Part shown: piece by piece, positions 14,147-23,200 of the stretch
How positions within the stretch are numbered: the first letter of the stretch is position 1
How the letters are laid out: every line of letters starts with the position of its first letter
Source of the DNA: an uncultured Lachnospiraceae bacterium
GTDB lineage: Bacteria > Bacillota > Clostridia > Lachnospirales > Lachnospiraceae
Length of the DNA: 37,955 bases
Direction of reading: 5' to 3'
Assembly (NCBI GenBank): GCA_947588845.1
Contig: CANQAR010000035.1
Coordinates: 1 to 37,955, forward strand
Notes under the pieces: generated by a model
What the model saw: only the letters and a program-made list of their open reading frames with translations
What the model was told of the DNA's origin: nothing
Databases searched by the model: none
Made by a program: the position numbers and the translations under genes

Positions 14147-16321
14147 ATGTTTAATCAGTATGGTCTTTTAATGAAGAGCAGTCGTTCCGGAACCCCGCGT
14201 ACCATAAAGGATCCGGGACTTGGGAAATTTTTGTATGATTTGTATGTTGAATGCGGCGCGGATCTTACGGATGAGCTGAACGGCTGGTGTCTGGATGGTT
14301 CCGACAGCAGCAGTTATTTTTATATGGCCTTTGATTATGGCCGCAAATCGTATACGGGGAAGGCGCAGCACATCCTGCCGACGTATGGGGTCCGCGGGAC
14401 GGACGAGGCCGGCGGAAAGTATATCAACCAGTATTTTCAGAAATATGAAGATATCATGGGCGGCGCGTTTGTGGATTATGTGTTCGGGACGGATTATATC
14501 AGTCAGGAAGAACTGTCCAAATACAATCTGGAGAATGAGACGGTGGAGAGGATGCGCCAGAAGCTCTGGGGCGTTTCCCATGTGGTTGAGAAACCGGATC
14601 TGATCTGCCGGATTATGGAGCGGATCTGGGCGGCGAAGGAGAGCGATCCTTCGGCCAGGATCCTGCTGATTCTTGAAAACGCCGGGGAGGATTCCCTGAA
14701 TCTTCTGCGTCAGCTGTATCTGCTGATGCCGCAGGGACTCCGGGCGCTGAACGGTTTTGAGACGAATATTAAGCGGGCGGATCTGGATGTGATCGCCCGG
14801 GACGACCTGCCTATCAGTATAATGACCGCCGACAAGTCCAATGCGTCGGGTTTTGGCAAAAATTATCTGAAAAAACTTCAATTTCCGGTTGAAATAATAG
14901 AGGTGGGAGCGGTAAGTACATATGACTGTGATCCGGAAAGAGTCGGTCTGCTGAAGCATCACTGTGAGCGGATGTCGGTGGTGACGGAGCGCTACCTGAA
15001 TTACGCGGAATGGGTGGCGATGGATCAGGCCGGACGGACGCAGAGTTCTTTCAGCATTTACAGCCGGATCTGGGAACTGAGAGAGGAGCTTTATTCCGGA
15101 AAAAATCAGGAGGCGGGTTCCTTTACGGGGCTTCCCGGTCAGAAACCGGAAAATAACGAGCAGAAACTTCCGGGAAAACAGGGGGATAAATTTGAGATTC
15201 TGGTTCCGAAAAAGGAAATGGATGAGCTGAACGAGAAATATATCTCCATGAAGCGCGGCAGGACGCGCGCCGCGGCCGCCCGGAATATTCTGGGGATACT
15301 TGCGGCTGTTTTCGCGGCTGCCGGCGTGGTTATGGCCGTGGTCTTCGGCATAAGGATTCGCATGCTTCAGAATAACTACACGGAACAGGGAGAACAGCTG
15401 CAGAACCAGGCGGCAGAGGTAAAGGATTTGTCGAAACAGCTGAAAGAAAGGGAAGCAGAGGCGGCGGATCTGTCGCAGCAGCTGGAAGACCGCAAGGCGG
15501 AATCAGCGGATCTGTCACAGCAGCTGGAAGAGAAGGAATCGGAGGCGATGAATCTGTCGCAGCAGCTGGAAGACCGCAAGGCGGAATCGGCGGATCTGTC
15601 ACAGCAGCTGGAAAAGAAGAAAGCAGAAGCGGAAGAGCTGTCAAAACAGCTGGAAAACCATGAGTCGGAGGCGACGAACCTGTCAGAACTGTCACAGCAG
15701 CTGAAAGACAGAGAGTCGGAGGCGGAAAGTTTATCGAAGAAGCTGAAGGATCGTGAATCGGAGGCGGAAAGTCTGTCGAAGCAGCTGAAGGACCGGGAGT
15801 CAGAGGCAGCGGATCTGTCGCAGCAGCTGGAAGACCGGGAGTCAGAGGCGGAAAATCTGTCACAGCAGCTGGAGGACAGCAAGTCGGCGGAAGCGGATCT
15901 GTCACGGCAGCTGGAGGACAGCAAGTCGGAGGCTGCGGATCTGTCGCAGCAGCTGGAGGACAGCAAGTCAGAGGCTGCGGATCTGTCGCAGCAGCTGGAG
16001 GACAGCAAGTCGGAGGCTGCGAATCTGTCGCGACAGCTGGAGGACAGTAAATCGGCAGCGGCGGATCTGTCGCAGCAGCTGGAGGACAGCAAGTCGGAGG
16101 CGGCAGGTCTGTCACAGCAGCTGGAAGAGGAGCGGTCGAAGAAAGAAGAACTTCCGGAGGAAACAGAACCGGGCGCGGATATTCAGGAGGAAACGCAGGG
16201 TGCGGAGTCCGGGACAGGCGCGGGAGATCAGACGGAACCGGAAACGGCCGGGGAACTTCAGCCAGAAACGGATGCGCAGCCTCAGACGGAACCGTATGTT
16301 CCGCTTGGAATTTTATATTAA
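14147..16321 (+). CDS. Membrane-anchored protein with cytoplasmic N-terminal domain and 17-repeat coiled coil
   Basis: This 724-residue protein is of unrecognised function. Residues 1-375 form a mixed alpha/beta, probably cytoplasmic, domain (MFNQYGLLMKSSRSGTPRT at the start); a distant likeness to GAP1-N-type domains crossed my mind but cannot be supported by eye. A basic stretch (KRGRTRAAAARN) leads into one membrane helix (about 381-404), which by the positive-inside rule puts the C-terminus outside. Residues 427-667 are 17 repeats of 14 residues, consensus DLSQQLEDSKSEAA, with one 3-residue insertion in repeat 7. A Glu/Thr/Gln/Pro-rich tail ends in VPLGILY. AGAGGGG upstream supports the start. 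It is followed 51 bases later by a secreted partner. Function is unknown; a spacer or stalk across the wall is a reasonable guess. Confidence 0.8.
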   Translation: MFNQYGLLMKSSRSGTPRTIKDPGLGKFLYDLYVECGADLTDELNGWCLDGSDSSSYFYMAFDYGRKSYTGKAQHILPTYGVRGTDEAGGKYINQYFQKYEDIMGGAFVDYVFGTDYISQEELSKYNLENETVERMRQKLWGVSHVVEKPDLICRIMERIWAAKESDPSARILLILENAGEDSLNLLRQLYLLMPQGLRALNGFETNIKRADLDVIARDDLPISIMTADKSNASGFGKNYLKKLQFPVEIIEVGAVSTYDCDPERVGLLKHHCERMSVVTERYLNYAEWVAMDQAGRTQSSFSIYSRIWELREELYSGKNQEAGSFTGLPGQKPENNEQKLPGKQGDKFEILVPKKEMDELNEKYISMKRGRTRAAAARNILGILAAVFAAAGVVMAVVFGIRIRMLQNNYTEQGEQLQNQAAEVKDLSKQLKEREAEAADLSQQLEDRKAESADLSQQLEEKESEAMNLSQQLEDRKAESADLSQQLEKKKAEAEELSKQLENHESEATNLSELSQQLKDRESEAESLSKKLKDRESEAESLSKQLKDRESEAADLSQQLEDRESEAENLSQQLEDSKSAEADLSRQLEDSKSEAADLSQQLEDSKSEAADLSQQLEDSKSEAANLSRQLEDSKSAAADLSQQLEDSKSEAAGLSQQLEEERSKKEELPEETEPGADIQEETQGAESGTGAGDQTEPETAGELQPETDAQPQTEPYVPLGILY
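15425..16147 (+). repeat. In-frame tandem 42-bp repeats encoding the coiled coil
   Basis: Seventeen repeat units of 42 bp (one of 51 bp) encode 14-residue repeats. Leucines at positions 2 and 6 of each repeat, with Ser 9 and Ala 13, fall on alternating a/d heptad positions, giving a coiled coil with a Leu-Leu-Ser-Ala core. Units 10-16 are nearly identical at the DNA level (GACAGCAAGTCGGAGGC), which points to recent expansion by slippage or recombination, while units 1-9 have diverged. Copy number is likely to vary between strains. Confidence 0.9.
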
Positions 16322-16349
16322 GCGGCAGAGCTGCCGCCCGATTGCGGGC
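16322..16349 (+). other. Paired hairpins between the two operon genes
   Basis: GCGGCAG-AG-CTGCCGC (16322-16337) is followed by CGCCCG-ATTG-CGGGCG (about 16336-16349). The two compete for a few bases. There is no T-run, so they may stabilise mRNA ends or set the ratio of the two proteins rather than terminate transcription. Confidence 0.5.
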
Positions 16350-16372
16350 GCGCTATGAGAAAGGAGTTAACC

Positions 16373-17044
16373 ATGAAAAAACGAGCAGCAGGTGTGGCGG
16401 CTGTGATTCTGTGTGTACTTTGTCTGTGCGGTACGGCAGTTTTCGCGGAAGAGCAGGCTTCGCTGACCTTTGACGGATTTCTGGCGGATCTTGTTCCGGC
16501 CTTAAATACCCGCCGCGATTTTCTGAATCAGGCCAGCGGGGAAACGCTGGAAAAGGGAACTGCGGTGCTGGCGGCCCAGAGGGAATGGGAGATACTGGGG
16601 AAGTATGCGGAGGCGGATTTCACGGCGGAGAATGAGAACGGAGAATATATCAGAAGGGAATATATGCAGGGTCTGGAACAGCAGGCTGATCTGTCGCCGG
16701 ATGAAACGGATGACAGCAAATTCTGGAAAAGCTGGGATGAGGGATATCTGAGAAGGGCATATGTGCTGGAAGAATTGTATGCTATCTATTATCTGGAAGG
16801 AATGCCGGATGAGGTAACCAGCCGTCTGGGCGACATGACAGGAGGGTATGCCGCAAACGGCACGCAGGAAGTATATCAGCTGCAGACGATGATTGGGGTG
16901 GAGGCGGACGGCCAGACCGGAAAGAAGACCGTCCTTGCCCTCAAAAAGAAACAGGAGGAACTGGGACTTCCGATCAACGGAGTCGTGAACAGCGCGCGGG
17001 TGGAAGAACTGACTCAGAAAATGGCGGAAGCCGGGCAGGAGTGA
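16373..17044 (+). CDS. Secreted protein with C-terminal peptidoglycan-binding-like domain
   Basis: This 223-residue exported protein has a clear signal peptide (MKKR, hydrophobic core, VFA cleavage before EEQA). The middle part is alpha-helical and not recognised. Residues about 165-220 (VYQLQTMIGVEADGQTGKKT, then GLPINGVVNSARVEEL) resemble the PG_binding_1 three-helix repeat that holds proteins on peptidoglycan, although the match is degenerate. AAAGGAG six bases upstream fixes ATG 16373 over ATG 16355. It is co-oriented with and 51 bases after the coiled-coil membrane protein, so the two are probably one operon and may act together at the wall. The function is unknown. Confidence 0.75.
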   Translation: MKKRAAGVAAVILCVLCLCGTAVFAEEQASLTFDGFLADLVPALNTRRDFLNQASGETLEKGTAVLAAQREWEILGKYAEADFTAENENGEYIRREYMQGLEQQADLSPDETDDSKFWKSWDEGYLRRAYVLEELYAIYYLEGMPDEVTSRLGDMTGGYAANGTQEVYQLQTMIGVEADGQTGKKTVLALKKKQEELGLPINGVVNSARVEELTQKMAEAGQE

Positions 17045-17136
17045 GCAGCCGGTTTTCATTCATGGTGCCGCTCGGCCTGCGGACATGAGCGTTTACTTCG
17101 TGAGCAGCCGCGGCGCTTTGAAATTACAGGAAAAGT

Positions 17137-17184
17137 GAGGGAGAGTTTCAAAATCTGTTTTTCAGATCTTTGATCCTCTCCCTC
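17137..17184. terminator. Hairpin between convergent genes
   Basis: A perfect 9-bp outer stem (GAGGGAGAG at 17137-17145, CTCTCCCTC at 17176-17184) encloses an inner AATCTG/CAGATC stem. It lies between the convergent secreted-protein and metallophosphoesterase genes, so it probably serves both strands, although long T-runs are lacking. Confidence 0.6.
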
Positions 17185-17214
17185 GTATTGTCTCTGTCTG
17201 TAAGGAAACAAAAT

Positions 17215-17856
17215 TCATTTCTTTGATACGACTTTCCCGTACCTGAGCGGGCTGAGCACATCATCCTCAAAATCGAACACGTACCGCTCGTACGCATTGA
17301 TCACGAGCGTATCCTGATATTTGTCACAGCGTTTGTGCTGCCGCCCGTATGCCATATGTACATGCCCGTGCAGGAAAAACTTCGGTTTGAATCGTTCCAT
17401 CAGTCCCAGAAACGATTTAAATCCCTGATGCGGCAGGTCGCGGCCGTCGTTGAGCTGATAGGCCGGCGCGTGCGTGACGAGGATATCGAAACCGCGGTGC
17501 CAGAGGAGCGAAAACCCGAGCCGGGCAATCCGGAGGCGCATCTCACGCTCCGTATACTGGTGGCTGCCCGGGCGGTAGCGCATGGAACCGCCCAGTCCGA
17601 GGATCCGCACGCCGTTGTGGACGTATATCTTGTCGTCGATACAGATGCAGCCCTCGGGAGGGATCTTTTCGTACTTCTGGTCGTGGTTTCCGTGTACGTA
17701 CAGGACGGGCGCGGAAGTAAACGTGGCGAGAAAGGACAGATAATAAGGGTGCAGATCGCCGCACGAGATGATCAGGTCGATCCCTTCCAGTTTGCTCTTG
17801 TCAAAAAAATCCCACAGATATCTGGACTCTTCGTCTGCAATCGCCAGTATCCGCAT
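17215..17856 (-). CDS. Calcineurin-like metallophosphoesterase
   Basis: This 213-residue cytoplasmic phosphoesterase has the binuclear-metal motifs: GD (CGD, Asp34), GNHD (56-59), TH (128-129) and HGHVH (163-167). The first motif, normally DxH, reads DEE (Asp8, Glu9, Glu10), so one metal ligand is changed from His to Glu; a carboxylate could still bind metal. The size and motifs are like YfcE-type phosphodiesterases. The natural substrate cannot be named. A weak GGAAAGGAA site lies upstream of the start. It is transcribed in the same direction as the ParB-like/BMP gene, which ends 154 bases upstream with a large hairpin between them. Confidence 0.88.
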   Translation of the reverse strand: MRILAIADEESRYLWDFFDKSKLEGIDLIISCGDLHPYYLSFLATFTSAPVLYVHGNHDQKYEKIPPEGCICIDDKIYVHNGVRILGLGGSMRYRPGSHQYTEREMRLRIARLGFSLLWHRGFDILVTHAPAYQLNDGRDLPHQGFKSFLGLMERFKPKFFLHGHVHMAYGRQHKRCDKYQDTLVINAYERYVFDFEDDVLSPLRYGKVVSKK

Positions 17857-17947
17857 AGTTCATCACGTTCCTTTCCGGCTTTTTATTCATGGTGCTTTCC
17901 TGTCATGAATGTCTGATGTTACAATTCATTCCCTTCCACCGAAACCT

Positions 17948-18001
17948 GAGGCCGCAGACCATGGAAATCTCTTTGTTCATTCCATGGCTGACCGCGGCCT
18001 C
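17948..18001 (-). terminator. Long hairpin after the ParB-like/BMP gene
   Basis: GAGGCCGC (17948-17955) pairs with GCGGCCTC (17994-18001), and an inner CCATGGAA (17959-17966) pairs with TTCCATGG (17980-17987). It starts 10 bases after the stop on the minus strand. The stem is strong but the T-run is missing, so termination is likely rather than certain. Confidence 0.6.
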
Positions 18002-18010
18002 CGGATAGTA

Positions 18011-19921
18011 TTATGCCTTCTTCATCTTCACGCCCTGCTGAGAAGTCACAGGCTTTGCCTGCTCCATAAGCTCTTCGCGTTCCGGAATCGTACCGATGAC
18101 ATTCTCGGCGAGCCAGTCCATCTCCATGATCTCCTCCGGGGAGAGGATGTTGTCCGGACTCCCTTTTATAATGCCTGTCTGCGAGTAGAGGATTCCGGCG
18201 AACGGGTTGAATTTGCCGGAGCTGATCGTGTGCTTTAAAAGCTCCACAAGACGCTTCGTGCCGACCGGGAGGTTCTGCGAGCAGATGATATCTACTACGC
18301 CGGACGACATTCCCCACCAGTAGTTGATCGCGCGGGTAGTATCGTCGTCACTCTTCCAGGTTCCGTTCATGATCGTGCGGATCAGATTCTCATAGAATTT
18401 GCCCCAGTGGTACAGCGGCATCGCCAGATTCCGGACATGTTCTCCGTCATAGTGATAGATGCCGAAAAGCCGCGACGGCTGCTCCGGGATCACCATGTCT
18501 CTTCCGGAGATACAGGAGGGAGCGACCTTGCGGATGTTTTCCCAGATATCCACATTTTTCAGCGTGGACCATTCGAGGTGTACCTTGGCGCGCGGGTTGA
18601 TCATCTTTGCGCCGAGCGCGAACGCGTTGATATTTGCGATGTTGCCGAACAGCGGATAATCCGCGACGTAGGACAGGCGGTCGTTTTCCGCCATGGCTCC
18701 GGCAATCGCGCCCATCAGGAATTTGGCCTCGTGCATTCTCGTATAGTAGGTTCTTATGTACCGGTGTGACGTGTTCAGCGAACAGTTCAGAATACGGACG
18801 TCCGGGTTCGAGATGGCGGCCTTTACGCTGGCCTGGGCGAAGGTCGGCGTCGTCGTGAAAATGATATTGCAGCCTTCGTAGATCGCCTTGTAAATGCAGT
18901 TCTCAACCGTGTCCGCCGTGATATTTTCGTAGCTGCGGGTGACAACCTCATCCGGGAATGTCTGTTCCAGATGCATGCGGCCAAGCTCATGGGCGTAGGT
19001 CCATGCGGAGGAACGAGGAGTTTTTTCATATATAAATGCAATGTTCAGTTTGGGCTCTCCGAGAGCCAGCGGGATGAGACGGCTCAGAAGAGGCTTTTTC
19101 TCCGTGTTAGGGTCCATCTTCAGCTCAATTTCTTCATCGTGCTCGAGAAGCTCAAATTCTTCCCAGACTTTTGCGACAGACGTTTTCAGCTCGGCCGCGG
19201 ACAGGGCATCTGTCGCCTGATAGCCATAGAGCGTGATAAACGAGAGGAAAGCGTCTCCGGCTGTGATCGTGAGTTTTTTACCGCCGTTTGCCTCATATGC
19301 CGCCGTGAAACGGGAGAAGATGGAACTGAAATTAAGCTGGTCGTCCTCGCTCCATTCCTCATCCGGCTGCTTGCCGACTGCTTCCTGCAGTTTGGCGAAG
19401 CTGCCTTCCTTTGAAAACCAGATGTAATTGATTTTTGATACTTTATAAAAATCCAGAAATTCAAAATAAATGTTGTTTTCTTTTTCGCCGGTACGTTTCG
19501 GAATGATACGTGTTACATAGCCTGGAATAGAAATGGCCTCATAATATTTCAGAACACTGACACGCTTATTTCCTTCCTCCACATAATATTTGTTCATATA
19601 TTCATAAGCTTTGATCGGATCCCGGATTCCCTCATTTTCATGCGCCCGGCTCAGCGCTACCCACTTGTGGGCGAATTCCGTGGTGTCTTCCAGAATCGGC
19701 ATAAAATTGCCTGCGAAAGAACTGCTGCGCCCTTCGTACCGGGTACCGACGATCTGATCGATCGGAATCTGGACAAGTCCGAGAGAAACCTGAGTCAGTG
19801 AATCAGGCGATTCCAGAATATCGTCAAGGACTTCAAGGGTGGGTTTCTGTCCGCGCATCAGGCGGGCCTGATAATCTTTCTTGCCGGCTTTTTTTGCGCT
19901 GCTGTAATCTCCATAAGACAT
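18011..19921 (-). CDS. Cytoplasmic ParB-like / BMP (nucleoside-binding-protein-like) fusion protein
   Basis: This 636-residue protein has two recognisable parts. Residues about 45-140 look like a ParB/sulfiredoxin-like domain (VQIPIDQIVGTRYEG, then EEGNKRVSVLKYYEAISIPG, which resembles the ParB GHRR box). Residues about 290-600 resemble BMP/PnrA-type substrate-binding proteins (KLNIAFIYEKTPRSSAWTYA, FTTTPTFAQASVKAA, NAFALGAKMINPRA), which normally bind purine nucleosides outside the cell. Here there is no signal peptide, so the BMP part must act in the cytoplasm, perhaps as a sensor. AAGGAGG nine bases upstream fixes the start at 19921 over an ATG at 20026. No permease or ATPase genes are nearby. 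The role is unknown. Confidence 0.8.
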   Translation of the reverse strand: MSYGDYSSAKKAGKKDYQARLMRGQKPTLEVLDDILESPDSLTQVSLGLVQIPIDQIVGTRYEGRSSSFAGNFMPILEDTTEFAHKWVALSRAHENEGIRDPIKAYEYMNKYYVEEGNKRVSVLKYYEAISIPGYVTRIIPKRTGEKENNIYFEFLDFYKVSKINYIWFSKEGSFAKLQEAVGKQPDEEWSEDDQLNFSSIFSRFTAAYEANGGKKLTITAGDAFLSFITLYGYQATDALSAAELKTSVAKVWEEFELLEHDEEIELKMDPNTEKKPLLSRLIPLALGEPKLNIAFIYEKTPRSSAWTYAHELGRMHLEQTFPDEVVTRSYENITADTVENCIYKAIYEGCNIIFTTTPTFAQASVKAAISNPDVRILNCSLNTSHRYIRTYYTRMHEAKFLMGAIAGAMAENDRLSYVADYPLFGNIANINAFALGAKMINPRAKVHLEWSTLKNVDIWENIRKVAPSCISGRDMVIPEQPSRLFGIYHYDGEHVRNLAMPLYHWGKFYENLIRTIMNGTWKSDDDTTRAINYWWGMSSGVVDIICSQNLPVGTKRLVELLKHTISSGKFNPFAGILYSQTGIIKGSPDNILSPEEIMEMDWLAENVIGTIPEREELMEQAKPVTSQQGVKMKKA

Positions 19922-20061
19922 AAATCGAATCCTCCTTCCGTTGGAAGTAAGTGTGGCGCGGCGGCCGGAAGCTGCCATGTCTGCGCATGGATGGTCCGGT
20001 ATGCCGCGGCAGCGGGCGAAACGCATAAAGCGTGTCCCGGTTCGCCAGGTTTCAGTTCTTT

Positions 20062-20090
20062 ATTATAAAGAAGATACATTTGGAAATCAA
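20062..20090 (-). promoter_or_regulatory. Promoter of the ParB-like/BMP gene
   Basis: Minus-strand TTGATT (20085-20090), a 17-base spacer and TATAAT (20062-20067) form a strong sigma-A promoter. It leaves a leader of about 135 bases, partly GC-rich; no riboswitch consensus was recognised in it, in particular no purine riboswitch. Confidence 0.75.
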
Positions 20091-20134
20091 GTGGCAAAAC
20101 GGAGAAGGAAGCGGAAGGCATCTCTGGTTTGCTG

Positions 20135-20164
20135 TTGACAATGTATATTTTATAAAGGTATAAT
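20135..20164 (+). promoter_or_regulatory. Consensus promoter of the surface-polysaccharide locus
   Basis: Both boxes match the sigma-A consensus exactly: TTGACA (20135-20140), an 18-base spacer and TATAAT (20159-20164). It stands back to back with the promoter of the ParB-like/BMP gene, 45 bases apart, so the two could share a regulator. Confidence 0.85.
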
Positions 20165-20230
20165 ACGGCGTAGTAGAGCAGCTTTACTGAAAAAAGCGTG
20201 AAAAAAATGACAGAAAGGAAGTTCTGGAAA

Positions 20231-23200
20231 ATGGGAAAAAATAACAGGAGGAATCAGGGCGGATGCAGCGAAACGATGAATCTGCTGCTGTTTTTGTGCT
20301 TTTTTTTCTATATGGCACTCCAGCTTTGCGCCGCAAAGACAGTTCTGGCGGAAAGACTGAGCACTCTGCTTTATCTGGTATTTGTGCCGGGATTTATTTT
20401 CCGGGCCGGATACTGCTATGGGGGCAGACGTGCGGATTCTCCTGAAGACCGGAAAAAATGGCTTCTTATAAGTGCGGGGCGTTATTACGCGTACTTTTTC
20501 CTCCTTACTTTTGTAAATGAGCTGCTTCCGGCCTGGTCTGAGGTACTGACTGCGGAGAGAAAATATATTCCGATTTCTGTTTTTGCGGACGTTCTTTCTT
20601 TCTTGTGCGTCCCGGCAGTTTCCGCTTTGTTTCTCACGCTTGCTCTGATGCTTCTCATTGTCAGGATGCTCGACGGACAGATCTGCCGTCTGGCTGAAAA
20701 TAAGAGAAAAATGATTCTGGCCGGCGTGCTGTGCATTCTGTCCGCGCTGCTTCAGACGAAAGGTGAGATGTACGATCTTGCGGCAGTATTTTTCGGGGCG
20801 ACAAAGCAGCAGGCGGTGCCCGGAGTTCCTTATTTTGCGTTTTTTCTGCTCGGGATCTGGTTCCAGGAGAGAGAACCGGATTTTGACTGGAAGACGGCGG
20901 CTGCGGCAGCCGCGGTTTCCATATGCTCGCTTTTGCTGTGCAGGACGCCGCTGCAGGCGCTGTTTCGGGTGACTGCCGCGTTCCTTCCTGTGTATCTTCT
21001 GTATGTTGTGTCAAAACTGCTGGCGCGCGTCACGGCGCGTTTCAGGAGCGCGGCGATGATCTGCCGGATGACCGAACCAGTGTTTCTTCTGTATTCGCTG
21101 GCTCTGTTCGGACTTTATAAGTATGGCGGAAGTACCTTTTCAGGGTTTGGAACGGTTCAGACGCTGGCGGTGGCGGCTGCTGTCATCGCGGCGGTTTTTC
21201 TTCTGATTCCGGCGTTTCTGCTGGTCAGCCGGTGCTGTGCGGTTTTGCGTGATTTTGCCCGGAATAAAGTCCGCCGCAGAACGGCCTTTTATTTTTCCGT
21301 GTACACAGCAGCCTTTTTACTTGTGCTGTTTCTGGTGTTTTTTGAATACATCCGCACAGGAAAGACGTTCATTGTGCTCGGGGACGGGGTTTCCCAGTAT
21401 TTTCCGCGCGCGATCTATTTTTCCCGCTATATCCGGAATCTGGTGAAGGGGCTTCTGAGCGGGAATTTTGAACTGATGATGTATGATTTCCGCCTTGGAC
21501 TTGGAGCGGAGGTCAATTACAGCATGGAACCGCTGTACTTCCTGTTTGCGCTGTTCGGCGAAGATCACATGGAATTTGCCTATGATTTTATCACGGTGCT
21601 CCGGTTCTATCTGGCGGGAGTGTCCATGTCCATTCTCTGCCTGTATTTTAAGAAAGGATATTTCGCGGCGTTTCTGGCGAGCGTGGTGTACGTCGTCAGC
21701 GGTTTTCCGCTGTACGGAGGCACGATGCACACGAATTTTATGATACCTCTGATCATGCTGCCGCTTCTGATTCTCTCGATGGAGGAGATACTGCAGAAAA
21801 GGCGCTGGTATCTGTGCACAATTTTTGTCGCGGTATCTTTATACAGCAATTATTACTATCTGTATATGAATACGATCGCCATGGGCGTTTACTTCCTGGT
21901 ACGGTTTTTCTGTCAGAAAGAGGGGAGGACCCTTCAGAATTTCCTGTCGAGAGGACTGACGGTCGTCGGATCTTATCTGCTCGGCGTGGCGATGGCCGCC
22001 ATTGTTCTTGTGACGAACTTTGGCGTGTACCTTGGTTCCGGGCGCAGCGGAAACGTGCTGATCAAGACGCCTTCCCTGTTCTATTACGACGCGAAATGGC
22101 TGGTGGACTGTTTTCTGACGTTTATCACGACAGGGAATTCTCCGGGCAACTGGATGAAATTCGGATTTTTGCCGCTCGCCCTGTTTGTGGTCGTCATTCT
22201 GTTTATGCGCAAAGGCAGAAAGGAACTTAAGCTTCTGATGCTGGTCTCGTTCGGCTTCGCGGCATTTCCGCTGTTCGGCTTTATCTTCAGCGGCTTCAGC
22301 GCGGTGGTAAACCGCTGGTGCTATATTGCGGCGCTTGTGGTGGCTTTTGCGACGGCGGACTGCCTGCCGGATCTTTACCGGATGAAAAAGAACGAAAAGA
22401 TTGTCTGCGCGGCGGTGACGCTTTTGTATGGTGTTCTTGCGTTTTTTGGGAATAACAAGAGCACCGGGTTTACGCAGGTCGCGTTTTTGCTGCTCGCGGT
22501 GACGTTCGCGGTTCTTCTGGTGATCCAGGAGAATCAGCAGGGGCTCTTCCAAAAAGGACTACATTTCTCGGGATTTCTGCCTGTGCAGAGACAGGACGGG
22601 GGAGACTGCGCGGACCGGCGGGATGAGCCTGAAAGGGCGGACGGGATGCATGCGGCGCGTTTCGGCTCATTTACGGATGCTGCCAGGAGAGGGCTGATAA
22701 TCTGTCTGGTCGCGGTGATGGTGTTCTGGCAGGGCTTTTCTCTGTTCCATATTGACAGGCATGCCGCCAGATTTATGAAGCAGGGCGGGAGCGCTTTAAA
22801 GCCGGTGACGAGTACTCCGCTGCAGGCGGTGGAAGAGGTGGGGGACGACAGCTTTTACCGCGTGGCCATGCCGAAACTGAGCTATTACAACAGCAATGCG
22901 TCGATGTTGTTTGACTATAATGATATTTATCTGATCAGCAGCACGTACAACGGAAACATTATGGAGTATCTGGAGGAGATGGGCAGCGTCAGCTACAGTC
23001 CGACGCAGATGCTGGGCCTGAATAACAGCGCTTATATGAACAATCTCGCGGCTGTCAAATATTACGCCGCCTACGAGGAGCCGGGCAGGACTCTTCCGTA
23101 TGGGGCGGAGAAGCTTCTGCAGACAGATCTGCCGTACGGGAAAGCGACGGTATACAAAAACAGGTACGCGCTTCCGATCGGCTATACATACCGGGATTCG

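Noticed and set aside
15330-16115. Long minus-strand open frames opposite the coiled-coil repeats
   Set aside because: They arise because the 42-bp repeat keeps all antisense frames open; the predicted proteins are Ser/Cys- or Pro-rich low-complexity strings with no ribosome-binding site.
19922-20061. Purine riboswitch in the leader of the ParB-like/BMP gene
   Set aside because: The BMP domain made this worth checking, but the conserved purine-riboswitch loop sequences are absent.
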